Source: Maylandia zebra
Taxonomy: Eukaryota; Chordata; Actinopteri; Cichliformes; Cichlidae
Length of the DNA: 64,000 bases
NCBI RefSeq assembly: GCF_041146795.1
Contig: NC_135185.1
Coordinates: 23,208,529 to 23,272,528, forward strand
Direction of reading: 5' to 3'
Shown here: one piece after another, positions 49,101 through 61,100 of the stretch
Layout: every line of letters starts with the position of its first letter
Numbering within the stretch: the stretch's first letter is position 1
Notes under the pieces: generated by a model
What the model saw: the letters and a program-made list of their open reading frames with translations, nothing else
What the model was told of the DNA's origin: nothing
The model's database searches: none
Program-made: the position numbers and the translations under genes

Positions 49101-52100
49101 TCTGAGAGGTTCCTTCTCGGGTTTCTCTTCCTTAAGAGGTTTCTTCTCTTCCTTCTCTTTTCTGAGATGTTCCTTCTCAGGTTTCTCTTCCTTAAGAGGT
49201 TTCTTCTCTTCCTTCTCTTTTCTGAGATGTTCCTTCTCAGGTTTCTCTTCCTTAAGAGGTTTCTTCTCTTCCTTCTCTTTTTTGGGAGGTTTCTTCTCTT
49301 CCTTTTCTTCCTTAAGAAGTTTCTCCTCTTCCTTCTCTTTTTTGAGAGGTTTCTTCTCTTCCTTTTTGAGAGGTTTGTCCTCTTTCTTCTCTTTTTTGAG
49401 AGGTTTTGTCTCTTCCTTTTCTTCCTTAAGAGGTTTCTTCTCTTCCTTCTCTTTTCTGAGATGTTCCTTCTCAGGTTTCTCTTCCTTAAGAGGTTTCTTC
49501 TCTTCCTTCTCTTTTTTGGGAGGTTTCTTCTCTTCCTTTTCTTCCTTAAGAAGTTTCTCCTCTTCCTTCTCTTTTTTGAGAGGTTTCTTCTCTTCCTTTT
49601 TGAGAGGTTTGTCCTCTTTCTTCTCTTTTTTGAGAGGTTTTGTCTCTTCCTTTTCTTCCTTAAGAGGTTTCTTCTCTTCCTTCTCTTTTCTGAGATGTTC
49701 CTTCTCAGGTTTCTCTTCCTTAAGAGGTTTCTTCTCTTCCTTCTCTTTTTTGGGAGGTTTCTTCTCTTCCTTTTCTTCCTTAAGAAGTTTCTCCTCTTCC
49801 TTCTCTTTTTTGGGAGGTTTCTTCTCTTCCTTTTCTTCCTTAAGAAGTTTCTCCTCTTCCTTCTCTTTTTTGAGAGGTTTCTTCTCTTCCTTTTTGAGAT
49901 GTTTGTCCTCTTTCTTCTCTTTTTTGAGAGGTTTTGTCTCTTCCTTTTCTTCCTTAAGAGGTTTCTTCTCTTCCTTCTCTTTTCTGCGATGTTTCTTCTC
50001 TTCCTTCTCTTTTCTGATAGGTTTCTTCTCAGGTTTCTCTTCTTTAAGAGGTTTCTCCTCTTCCTTCTCTTTTCTGAGATGTTCCTTCTCAGGTTTCTCT
50101 TCCTTAAGAGGTTTCTTCTCTTCCTTTTCTTCTTTGAGAGGTTTCTCCTCTTTTTTGAGAGGTTTCGTCTCGTCCTTTTCTTCCTTAAGATGTTTCTTCT
50201 CTTCTTTCTCTTTTCTGAGATGTTCCTTCTCAGGTTTCTCTTCTTTAAGAGGTTTCTTCTCTTCCTTCTCCCTTTTGAGAGGTTTCTTGTCTTCCTTTTC
50301 TTCCTTAAGAGGTTTCTTCTCTTCCTTCTCTTTTCTGAGATGTTCCTTCTCATGTTTCTCTTCCTTAAGATGTTTCTTATCTTCCTTTTCTCCTTCAAGA
50401 GGTTTCTTCTCTTCCTTCTCTTTTCTGAGATGTTCCTTCTCATGTTTCTCTTCCTTAAGAGGTTTCTTATCTTCCTTTTCTTCTTTAAGAGGTTTCTTCT
50501 CTTCCTTCTCTTTTCTGAGATGTTCCTTCTCAGGTTTCTCTTCCTTAAGAGGTTTCTTCTCTTCCTTTTCTTCCTTAAGAGGTTTCTTCTTTTCCTTCTC
50601 TTTTCTGAGATGTGCCTTCTCATGTTTCTCTTCCTTAAGAGGTTTCTTCTCTTCCTTTTCTTCCTTAAGAGGTTTCTTCTTTTCCTTCTCTTTTTTAAGA
50701 TGTTCCTTCTCATGTTTCTCTTCCTTAAGAGGTTTCTTCTCTTCCTTCTCTTTTTTGGGAGTTTTCTTCTCTTCCTTTTCTTCTTTGAGAGGTTTCTCCT
50801 CCTTTTTGAGAGGTTTGTCCTCTTTCTTCTCTTTTTTGAGAGGTTTCTTCTCTTCTTTTTCTTCCTTAAGAGGTTTCTTCTCTTCCTTCTCTTTTCTGAG
50901 ATGTTCCTTCTCAGGTTTCTCTTCCTTAAGAGGTTTCTTCTCTTCCTTCTCCCTTTTGAGAGGTTTCTTCTCTTCCTTTTCTTCTTTAAGAGGTTTCTTC
51001 TCTTCCTTCTCTTTTTTGAGAGGTTTCTTCTTGTCCTTCTCTTTTCTGAGATGTTCCTTCTCAGGTTTCTCTTCTTTAAGAGGTTTCTCCTCTTTCTTCT
51101 CTTCTTTGACAGGTTTCTTAACTTTTTTCTCTTGTTTGGGAGATTTTTCCTCTTCTTTAAGACGTTTTCTCTCCTTCTCTTCTTTGGGAGATTTCTTCAA
51201 GTCTTTGTCTTGTTCAGGAAGTTTCTTAAGTTCTGTCTTTACTGTAGGTGGTTTCTTCTCATCTTTAGGATGTTGGGTTACTTCTGTCTCTATTTTTTCT
51301 AGTATTCTGATCTTTTTATCTTCTTTGGGTGATTTCTTGAGTTCCTTTATTTGTCTTATTGGTTCCTTTTCCTCTTTAACTTCTCTGGTAGCTTTAATTA
51401 ATTCTTTCTCTTTTTTAGGTGTTTTCTTGATTTCCTTTTCTTCTTTTGGAGGTTTTTTGACTTGTTCCTCTTCTGTCGCTGGTTTCATTACCCTCTTCCT
51501 TTCTTTGGAAATCTTCTTGAGATCTGTTTCCTTCTTAGGTGGTTTTGTTGCTTTGACCTCTGCGTGAATTGGTTTTTTCGCCTCGTCCTTTCCTTTGGGA
51601 GGTTCTTTCACTTCCCTCTCATCTTTAGGTTTGACATCTTTTTTCTTTTCTTTGGGCAGTTCTTTTACATCTTTTCTGAGCAGCTTCTTTACTGGCTCTT
51701 CTTCTAAAAGCAACAATTTAGGTGTCAGTTTAATATATTCTGTAGGGAATATCATTTGTGTGGAGAAGTTACTGGTATACATTTGTACTGGTTGTATATA
51801 TTTTGTATTTATTTTTCATATTTTGTAAGTCTATTTATACTTCTGAACAGTATTTTGTAATTTCAAAATATAACGTTATTACCTTTGGGCTTCTTTTCTT
51901 TCAGTTTAAGAGGTTTTGTGTCAACTTCGGGCTTCTCCTTTAGTTTTACTTCTTTTGGTTTTATTGCTACTGTTTCAAACTCTTTGGCTTCCTTGTCTTT
52001 TTTCTTCTCCATCACAGGGGCTGCAGCTTTGAGATCTGTAAGCAGCAATGCATCCTCACAAGATTATCCGTGGCAAATTGGCACAAATATTTACAATTTA

Positions 52101-55100
52101 ATATTAGAAAAAAATAAGCTGAGAAAAATCAAAGACATGCACAGTTTCAAAAAATGTACCTTTAATAATGCCATCTTTAACTTCTTCTATTGCATGTCTT
52201 TCCTTTGCTTCTTTCAGAACTAAAGTATATTAGATATACAGAAATACAGCATACAGAAATATTCAAAAATATTCAGCATACAATAATTAATTTCTGGACT
52301 TGTAATACAGTTAACATGACAAATAATCATGCTTGCAAAAGCACTAGAAGCATCACAGTGTTAAAAAAACTATGATTACAAACACGCCACAATATCGTCG
52401 TCATACTGTTAAAAGTAATCAGCCTGATGTTTTGGAAATGTACAACTTTATCACTGTGTGTCTGCCTGAAAATTGATTGGGCACACAAAATACTTCTATG
52501 GGATCTTAATGAAACCCACTCTAGGACATATGCTCATATACAGAAGATTACCTGTACATATTAGTGCTGTCAAAATTAACGAGTTAATTTTTTGAGATTA
52601 ATGTGAAATGTTTAACGCGTTAAAAAAATAATAATAACGCAGTTTCCCCCTGTAATACAAGACCTTTTAACTCATCGGCAGCTCTGAAGGAGGGGGCAGC
52701 ATTGTGCTATTCTGGCGTTTTGCCTGCCGGAAATAATTAGACGAAGAAGAAGTGTTACCACGCTATTATAAGCAAACACGCAACAATGGATAAGGACGGG
52801 CTTTTGGGGGGGAAGTTTTACTTTAAGAAGTTGCCTAACGGCTTGTTGGACAAAACGAAAGTAACGTGCACAATTTGCAAAGCTGAATTCAGGTACCACA
52901 GAAGCAATTCGTCTCTGTGCTATCACCTGAGAGCAAAACACCCAGAATCCACCTCTACGGGATCTTGTCAATCTACGCCTCAGGATTATGGTGCTCGTGG
53001 ACGGATAACAAAACATGTGAGTGAAAAGCTAACCAATTCTTTGGTTGTTTGGATAGCTAAAAACTGCCGACCAGTTAGCATAGTAGAAGATGATGGACTG
53101 AGAGAAGTCATTCGCGTTGCATCAGGAGACGTGCGTTATAATCTTCCCTCGAGAGGAACCATCGTGTCGAGACTGCACACTTTGTATGAGGACCAGAGGG
53201 ATCAGCGGTCCAGCAAGCTTGTGCAAGTAAGGAATGTCGCTCTCACAGGAGATCGCTGGACTTCGGTGAACAACGATAACTACTCTGGCGTCACGGCGCA
53301 TTTTATTGATAACGACTGGACACTACAATCGTTTGCACTAACAGTGAGTAAAACTGAAGAGCGACAGTGTGCTGAGGCGTGTGCTGACCATTTTCTGAGT
53401 GTTGCAAATGAATGGAAAATTAAGGACAAGTTAACCACGTTTGGCACCGACAGTGCTCGTAACATGGTTGCAGCCGCCAGACTACTTCCATTTGAACACA
53501 TGCCCTGCACGGCCCAAATTCTGCAAAGAACGATCACAGTTTCTCTTAACGACAGTGAATTTGAAAGGGTTCTGGCCAAATGTCGCAAGGTTGTTGGACA
53601 TTTTAAGCAGAGTCCAGCGAACGCTCAGGAATTAAAGGAACAGCAAGTTGCACATGGACAAAAAACAGAACCACTTGTTCGGGACGTTCCAACAAGATGG
53701 AATTCCACCCTAGAGATGATCAAGCGGATCCAGAGAAACAAATCTGTGCTGACCACCATCCTGGCTCAGCAAAACAGCATGGTGACTATGTTGACCGACC
53801 AGGAGTTTGACATACTGCAAAAGCTGGAGGAACTACTTGAACCTTGCAGGTAAATCATTTTGTTTATCATGTGTGTGTGGGCGTCTACCTTTGTGTTCTG
53901 TGTTCTAGCTCCGTCTTCAAGTATGTTCTCCCCCTCCACCTCTGTGAGTTTGTCTCTGTGTGATTAATATAAAAATACAGGCTTGTTTACAACTTTTGTT
54001 CTTTCTATTGCAGATATGTGACCGAACTGCTGGGGGGGAAGCAGTATGTCTCCTGCTCCGTGGTGTTGCCAGCCTTGTGTTATTTGTTCAGGGTTATGGA
54101 GCTCTCAGATGATGACCCAGTCTACGTTTTGAGGTTTAAGAAGGTTTTTACCACAGACCTAGCTCAGCGGAGGGACAGCATCAATCTGACATGGCTGAAG
54201 ATCGCTACTGCCCTTGATCCCAGGTTTAAAGACCTTAAGTGTGTTTCCAAAGATGAAAGAAGAGAGGTGTGGGCTTCATTACATGACCTTGTGATGGCAG
54301 AGACGCATGCACACCAACCATCTGCTCAGACAACAGAGGAACCATCACCAAAAAAGAGAAAGATCGCCATCTGCTTGCTGGGTTCTTCAGATTCAGAGGA
54401 AGAGGAAGACTCTATAGATCGCTGTCTGGATCGGTACAAAGCAGAGCCCAAAATAGACATAGAGGAGTGTCCACTACAGTGGTGGTTAAAGAGAGAAGGA
54501 GCACATGCCAGGCTGGCACCTATTGCATGCAAATACCTGTCAACCCCTGCAACCACAGTGCCTTGTGAGAGATTATTCTCACTCTCAGGTCACATCATTC
54601 AAAAGAGGAGTGCTTCTTTGTCTTCAGATGATGTCAACAAAATAGTCTGCCTCAATAACTGGCTGAGTGTAAAGGACTAAGCCAAATTGCTGCTTTGGAG
54701 AGAATAATGTTCACCACTCTGGGTTTTCAGCTGTCTTTTTGTGTTTTAAATATTGACTTTTGTGCACCCTTTTGAAATTCAGCATTAAAGTGTTACATTT
54801 TGTTATTTATATTTCTATTGTTAGGAGAGAATCTGTGTTAGATTGACAATGACTATTAAAAATCTCTTTGAATTTAAGCATACATTCTTTGTGTTTATTC
54901 TGCATTTACTTCATTATGTTACTTATATTGGCTTAAATATCTGTTACAAGCTTAAATATAAAGTTGAACAAATGTAATTGCAGGCAGGGTATTTTTCAAA
55001 TAATTGCAGACAAATTACAAATTTGTGCCAAATACTTTTTTTTTTTTTTTCTTATATATATGGTATGTAACATTGGGTATGTTTATGGTGTATTTTTAAA

Positions 55101-58100
55101 TATCTATTATTACCATATCTTCATTAGTAATACTACTAATAGTGATTTTCTAAGACAATTATAAAAAGAAAAATACGTGGCATAAAATACTCTTCCAATA
55201 CTTGATGTTTCAAAAAGTTAGAAAAAACATTCACACATTTTTAGCCCAAAGAAGAAAAACTGTGACATAAAATATTAAACATTAAAAATTAAAAAAAAGT
55301 TAAATGAATCATTCAGCACATTACATGTTAGGTCTGAATAACTTTAGTCCTGTCATTACCAACTATTCAAAGAGCATGTAAATTAACACTGCCATTCCAC
55401 ATAAAACACAACATTACTTAATACATGCATCATGTATTTTCATAGCCTCATAATGAAAAACATGATGACAAATATGTGAGGGGAAGAGTTTAGTACCTTT
55501 TTCATATTTGTTGTGGCCTTCTGCTTTGTGAGACAATTTGAGTCCTCCAAATCTCTCAAGGGTAACATCGGCCTTCCTCTTTCGTTTAGGTTCAGTCTTT
55601 CTGCTTTCGCTGTTGTTGTTATTTTCATCATGATCATCAAGGATGTTGGAGTATTTATCCTCCTCGTAAACAGGAAAAAAAGTTTCTTTCTCTTCCTCCT
55701 CACCATCAGCAGATTCAGGTACAGCGCTGTCATTACTGATTTTCTCAGATAACAGTATTTTAAGGTGTGTCATTGATGGCTCTTCAGTGTTGGTCTCTTC
55801 CTGTTCTACTACAATAGGTTCTTCTGGCCCCTTCTCCCCACTATCCTCATATTCTACTACGTCTTCATTTTTCTCCTCCTCTTCCTCCTCCTCCTCGTCT
55901 CTGATTTTAGTCTCTTCTTGAGCTTCAAAAATGTATTCAGTTTTAATTTCCTCTGCCTCCGTCTCAGCTTCTACCAAAATACTGGGAAGCTCACTATCTT
56001 CCTCTTCATATCCTGCCAAAATATCACGAGTCTTGGATTCCTCTTCCTCATGTTCTACCAAATCCTCAGTTTTGGCTTCTTCTTCCTCTTCCTCATATTC
56101 TACCAAATAATCTTCAGTTTTGGCTTCATCCTCTTCCTCATGTTCTACCAAATCATCCTCAGTTTTGGCTTCTTCTTCTTCTTCCTCATATTCTACCAAA
56201 TAATCTTCAGTTTTGGCTTCTTCCTCTTCCTCATGTTCTACCAAATCATCCTCAGTTTTGGCTTCTTCCTCTTCCTCATGTTCTACCAAATCATCTTCAG
56301 TTTTGGCTTCTTCTTCCTCCTCCTCATGCTCTATTAAATAATCTCCAGTTTTGGCTTCTTCCTCTTCCTCATATTCTACCAAATAATCTTCAGTTTTGGC
56401 TTCTTCCTCTTCCTCATGTTCTACCAAATCATCTTCAGTTTTGGCTTCTTCCTCTTCCTCATGTTCTACCAAATCATCTTCAGTTTTGGCTTCTTCTTCC
56501 TCCTCCTCATGCTCTATTAAATAATCTCCAGTTTTGGCTTCTTCTTCTTCCTCCTCATGTTCTACCAAATCATCTTCAGTTTTGGCTTCTTCTTCCTCCT
56601 CCTCATGCTCTATTAAATAATCTCCAGTTTTGGCTTCTTCTTCTTCCTCCTCATGTTCTACCAAATCATCTTCAGTTTTGGCTTCCTCTTCCTCCTCATG
56701 CTCTATTAAATAATCTCCAGTTTTGGCTTCCTCTTCTTCCTCCTCATGTTCTACCAAATAATCTTCAGTTTTGGGTTCTTCTTCCTCTTCCTCATGTTCT
56801 GCCAAATCATCTTCAGTTTTGGCTTCTTCTTCCTCCTCCTCATGCTCTATTAAATAATCTCCAGTTTTGGCTTCTTCCTCTTCCTCATGTTCTGCCAAAT
56901 CATCTTCAGTTTTGGCTTCTTCTTCCTCCTCCTCATGCTCTATTAAATAATCTTCAGTTTTGGCTTCTTCCTCTTCCTCATGTTCTACCAAATCATCTTC
57001 AGTTTTGGCTTCTTCTTCCTCCTCCTCATGCTCTATTAAATAATCTCCAGTTTTGGCTTCTTCCTCTTCCTCATATTCTACCAAATAATCTTCAGTTTTG
57101 GCTTCTTCCTCTTCCTCATGTTCTACCAAATCATCTTCAGTTTTGGCTTCTTCCTCTTCCTCATGTTCTACCAAATCATCTTCAGTTTTGGCTTCTTCTT
57201 CCTCCTCCTCATGCTCTATTAAATAATCTCCAGTTTTGGCTTCTTCTTCTTCCTCCTCATGTTCTACCAAATCATCTTCAGTTTTGGCTTCCTCTTCCTC
57301 CTCATGCTCTATTAAATAATCTCCAGTTTTGGCTTCCTCTTCTTCCTCCTCATGTTCTACCAAATAATCTTCAGTTTTGGGTTCTTCTTCCTCTTCCTCA
57401 TGTTCTACCAAATCATCCTCAGTTTTGGCCTCTTCTTCCTCCTCCTGCTCTATTAAATAATCTCCAGTTTTGGCTTCTTCCTCTTCTTCCTCCTCATGTT
57501 CTACCAAATAATCTCCAGTTTTGGCTTCTTCCTCTTCTTCCTCCTCATGTTCTACCAAATAATCCTCAGTTTTGGCTTCCTCTTCTTCCTCCTCATGGTC
57601 TACCAAATAATCTTCAGTTTTGGCTTCTTCTTCCTCCTCATGTTTTGCCAAATAATGTTCAGTTTTGGCTTCCTCTTCTTCCTCCTCATGTTTTGCCAAA
57701 TCATCTTCAGTTTTGGCCTCTTCTTCTACCTCCTCATGTTCTACTGAAGCATCGTCAGTTCTGGCCTGGTCAAAAATGTCTTCAGTTTTTGTTTTCTCAT
57801 GTTTATCCACAATAGTTTCTTCAGTTTTGCTCTCCTCATCATCTTCTACCAAAATGTCTTTGGTTTTTGTCTCCTGCACCTCTTCATCTTCTACCACCCC
57901 TTTGTGCTGTATCACTTCATCATTTACAATTATCGCAAATTCATCTGTCTTTGTGTCTCTCTTTTCTTGGTCTTCACCTCTACCATCACCTCCTCCTTCT
58001 ATCACCTCTTTATTCTCTTTTTCTTTTATTAGTTGTTCTGCATTATCCTTTATTTGAACTTCGTCATCATCACCCTCTCCAATTTCCTCTTCCTCCTCCT

Positions 58101-61100
58101 TGGTGTCATCATCAAGCTTTTCCTCCTCCTTCAGTGATGGTCTCAGTTCTGGTTCTTCAGTGTGTCTTGCTAGTGATGTGATAGCAATAAATTTAGTGTC
58201 TGTTTTAAACTTAATTAATGTGACTTAAAAAAAAAGAAAGAAACAAAAATCATGTGAATACCATCATCTTCCTCTGTCACATCTGCTTCAGTGGGTGCCA
58301 TCTCGGAGTCTTCTTTTATCTCTGCAGCAGGAGCAGCTTCATCTTTGGCAGCACGCATGATCTCTGTAACTGTATTACGAACCTTATCATCCCTCTTATG
58401 TGATCTTCATTTCTTTATAGGGTGATTTTAATGGTGCAAAATCATAGCAACATTACAGCATGAATACACCACAGATTGCAGTTAGTGGATTTTTAAAATT
58501 GCTTCATAAATTGAAGCAGGAATTATTTTATATCTCGTTTCTTTTCTATTTAGCTTCTTTTAAAGTGTTTTTTAAATGCCTTGTAACTTCCTGAAGTAGC
58601 TGGTACAAACTGCAGCTGAGCTATATGTTTAGCCACTCATTACAGCAGAGTACTTGATCAAATTAGGCTACAGTGCCGTGATGATCTTAATGAAGGAGCT
58701 GGCTGGATCAAATCGTTTATATAAAACCACAGGACCAAAGGAACATGATGTATCAAAACTGGCTACAATGGTAAATACAGTGTAAAAGTATTGTGAATGC
58801 TATCTTTGCAACATGTGGTGTGTTTAATAGTTACATGCACAGGTAAAAAGTATACAAAAACACATGTAATCCAGTCCGGACGATCCAAGGATATACATAT
58901 GACAACAGTGTAAATGGTCAAAAACAGGAGGCAACCAGTCAGTGGCACAAAAAATGCGAGAAAGAGCAACAAAGGAATGCAAGTCTGAAGGACACACATG
59001 GTCATGCACAATGTTACACAGAAAAACATGATGACTGAGTCAAGACATATCACTGCGAAGTTCTGTAAAATATTACAACAAATGGTCAGTGTGACAAAGA
59101 AAGGGAGGAATGAAGTAAACCAATCCATAACAATGTAGCAGCTTAATGACAATTAGAATAACAGAATGAAGAACAGATATGATGCATGTTTGTCCATGCT
59201 ATAATGTAATGAGTACAAATCGAGTATTTTTCAAACACAGTGGCACGCAGTTTCATAGATCTTCAGGGTTACACTGAACAGTAAGGCATACCATGAGGCA
59301 GACTTGAAAACAGATTGAATAATGTCCCTTGAAAAACACAAGTCTGTACAAACATGCAAGAAACAAACAAAAATCAAAAAATCTATGCAGTCTAGTTGCT
59401 TGCAACACACATTGCGCAAGTTTAAAAGCACATTTTAAATGTCTTTAACGAAGATATTTTCTTACCTTTTTCAAATGGAGGCAGAAATTTCCCTGTATTA
59501 ACACATGGAAAAAGACACTTAGCTTCTTTTTTTTTAATGTAATATTTCCTTTTCTGTATTACTGCAATGGAAAACAGAAGAAATACTGTCATTACCTTTC
59601 CTTCTTACTAAATTGATATCAGATGGGGAAGGTACAGCTTCATCTAAAAGAAACAAAGACATTTTGTGAAAACCTGCCAATCATAAATGTTTATCAGAAT
59701 ATTTCTGAGTGGATTAAAGCAGAAACCTTTTTCTGTTACTACATTTACACCTGGGGTGGTGACAGGTTCCCCTGAAACATAGAAAATATTTAGCAGATGG
59801 ATTTTTAATATTTCCTAATTAATAGTACTGAACATCTAATACTAATAGCCATACCCTGATCACCAACAATCATGCTTGACATGTAAGCTAAGAGCAAATC
59901 CTTCTTGTCTGTGAGCTCTGACACAGCATCTTCAACAACTTTCATTGGGTCAATGGACACTTCAGGCATGATTCCTGAAAATGAAAAACACCAGACAGTG
60001 AATAAAAGCTGCTTTGTCTTTATTTAGAAAATCAGCTTAGCTGCCGTAAGGATAACATGTAACCAATTTTCTGATAATGACGTAGGCTAAAACAGACCTT
60101 GTTCACCAATCAGTGTTGAGGAGATGTAGCTCGCAAGCAGGTTTGTCTGCTCTTTGGTGATTTCTACTGCTGACTTAAAAACTGACACGGGGCTAAATCC
60201 CAAGGTATGCTGGATATCTAACCAACAGAGAAAATAATAGAGAAAATAAAACAATCCTTCGTGAAGTCTGGGAAACCTGCAGTGTGTGCATTGTATCAGG
60301 TGATGTCTTGGCAGACTGTGTACCTTTTAGCGTGTCCAGTATGACATCCAAGACTGCGCAGAGCACGCCCTGGATGTAGCCAAATAGTCCACTCACAAAG
60401 TCATTAGTAACACTGAAGGCATTTCTGCCAATAACCACGGGGTCAATGAAGCTAATGTCAGTGGTTCCTGAGGACAACACACACTCAGGTCAAAGGTGCA
60501 GTAAAGTACTTCATTAAACATACATGTACTTGACAGTTACACAGACATTAGAAAAATGTGTTTAAGGCCAACATTTTCCTTATAAAAGCATGCATTGTCA
60601 AAGTTAGATAAGTTATATAAGTTTTTGTTTAGTGGACAACATCCATAACAAGCTAAAAAGAGTTACTGTTGATCTAAAAATACATTCCTAATAAAGTCTG
60701 TAAAATGCATAAGCAGTATATACAGAATATAAGATGTACTGTAAATATTAAGCCACAAACATCACAAATGAGACAATATGGAGGCACTGAATACCTTTGA
60801 ATACATCCAGTATCATGTCTACGATGGCACAGAGCACGTCCTGGATGTAGCCAAATATTCCACTCACTGTGTCATTTGTGACGTGGAATATATTTCTTCC
60901 TATTACCACAGGGTCCATGAAGCTAATGTCGACGGTTCCTGAGAAACACAAACAGGAAATGAATACGGACAGAAAGTACGCAAAGCAAACTCTCTAAATT
61001 GTGTTAGATAGATATTCTTTTATGTTGTTTTTAAGAGGTTATGGGTTAAACGAGAGAGCGCAAATACCTTTCACTACATTCAGTGTAGTGTCCAGTATGG

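Noticed and set aside
48650-50713. Second minus-strand frame rich in Arg/Lys/Asn
   Set aside because: Same reason: a purine-only strand lacks stops. It is out of phase with the exon borders.
47750-51120. Regular repeat that might suggest a CRISPR array
   Set aside because: Repeats are head-to-tail without unique spacers and are coding. This is a vertebrate genome.
47467-51567. Very long plus-strand open frames (over 1,100 and 1,300 codons) across the Lys/Glu repeat
   Set aside because: The plus strand is almost only C and T, which cannot form stop codons. The Ser/Phe-rich translations are by-products of the repeat; splice sites and phase support only the minus-strand reading.
55497-58169. 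A separate HRC-like or other acidic gene
   Set aside because: Not excluded, but no start or stop context is needed: the exon is phase 1-1 with splice sites and lies between trdn exons on the same strand, so one gene is the simpler reading.
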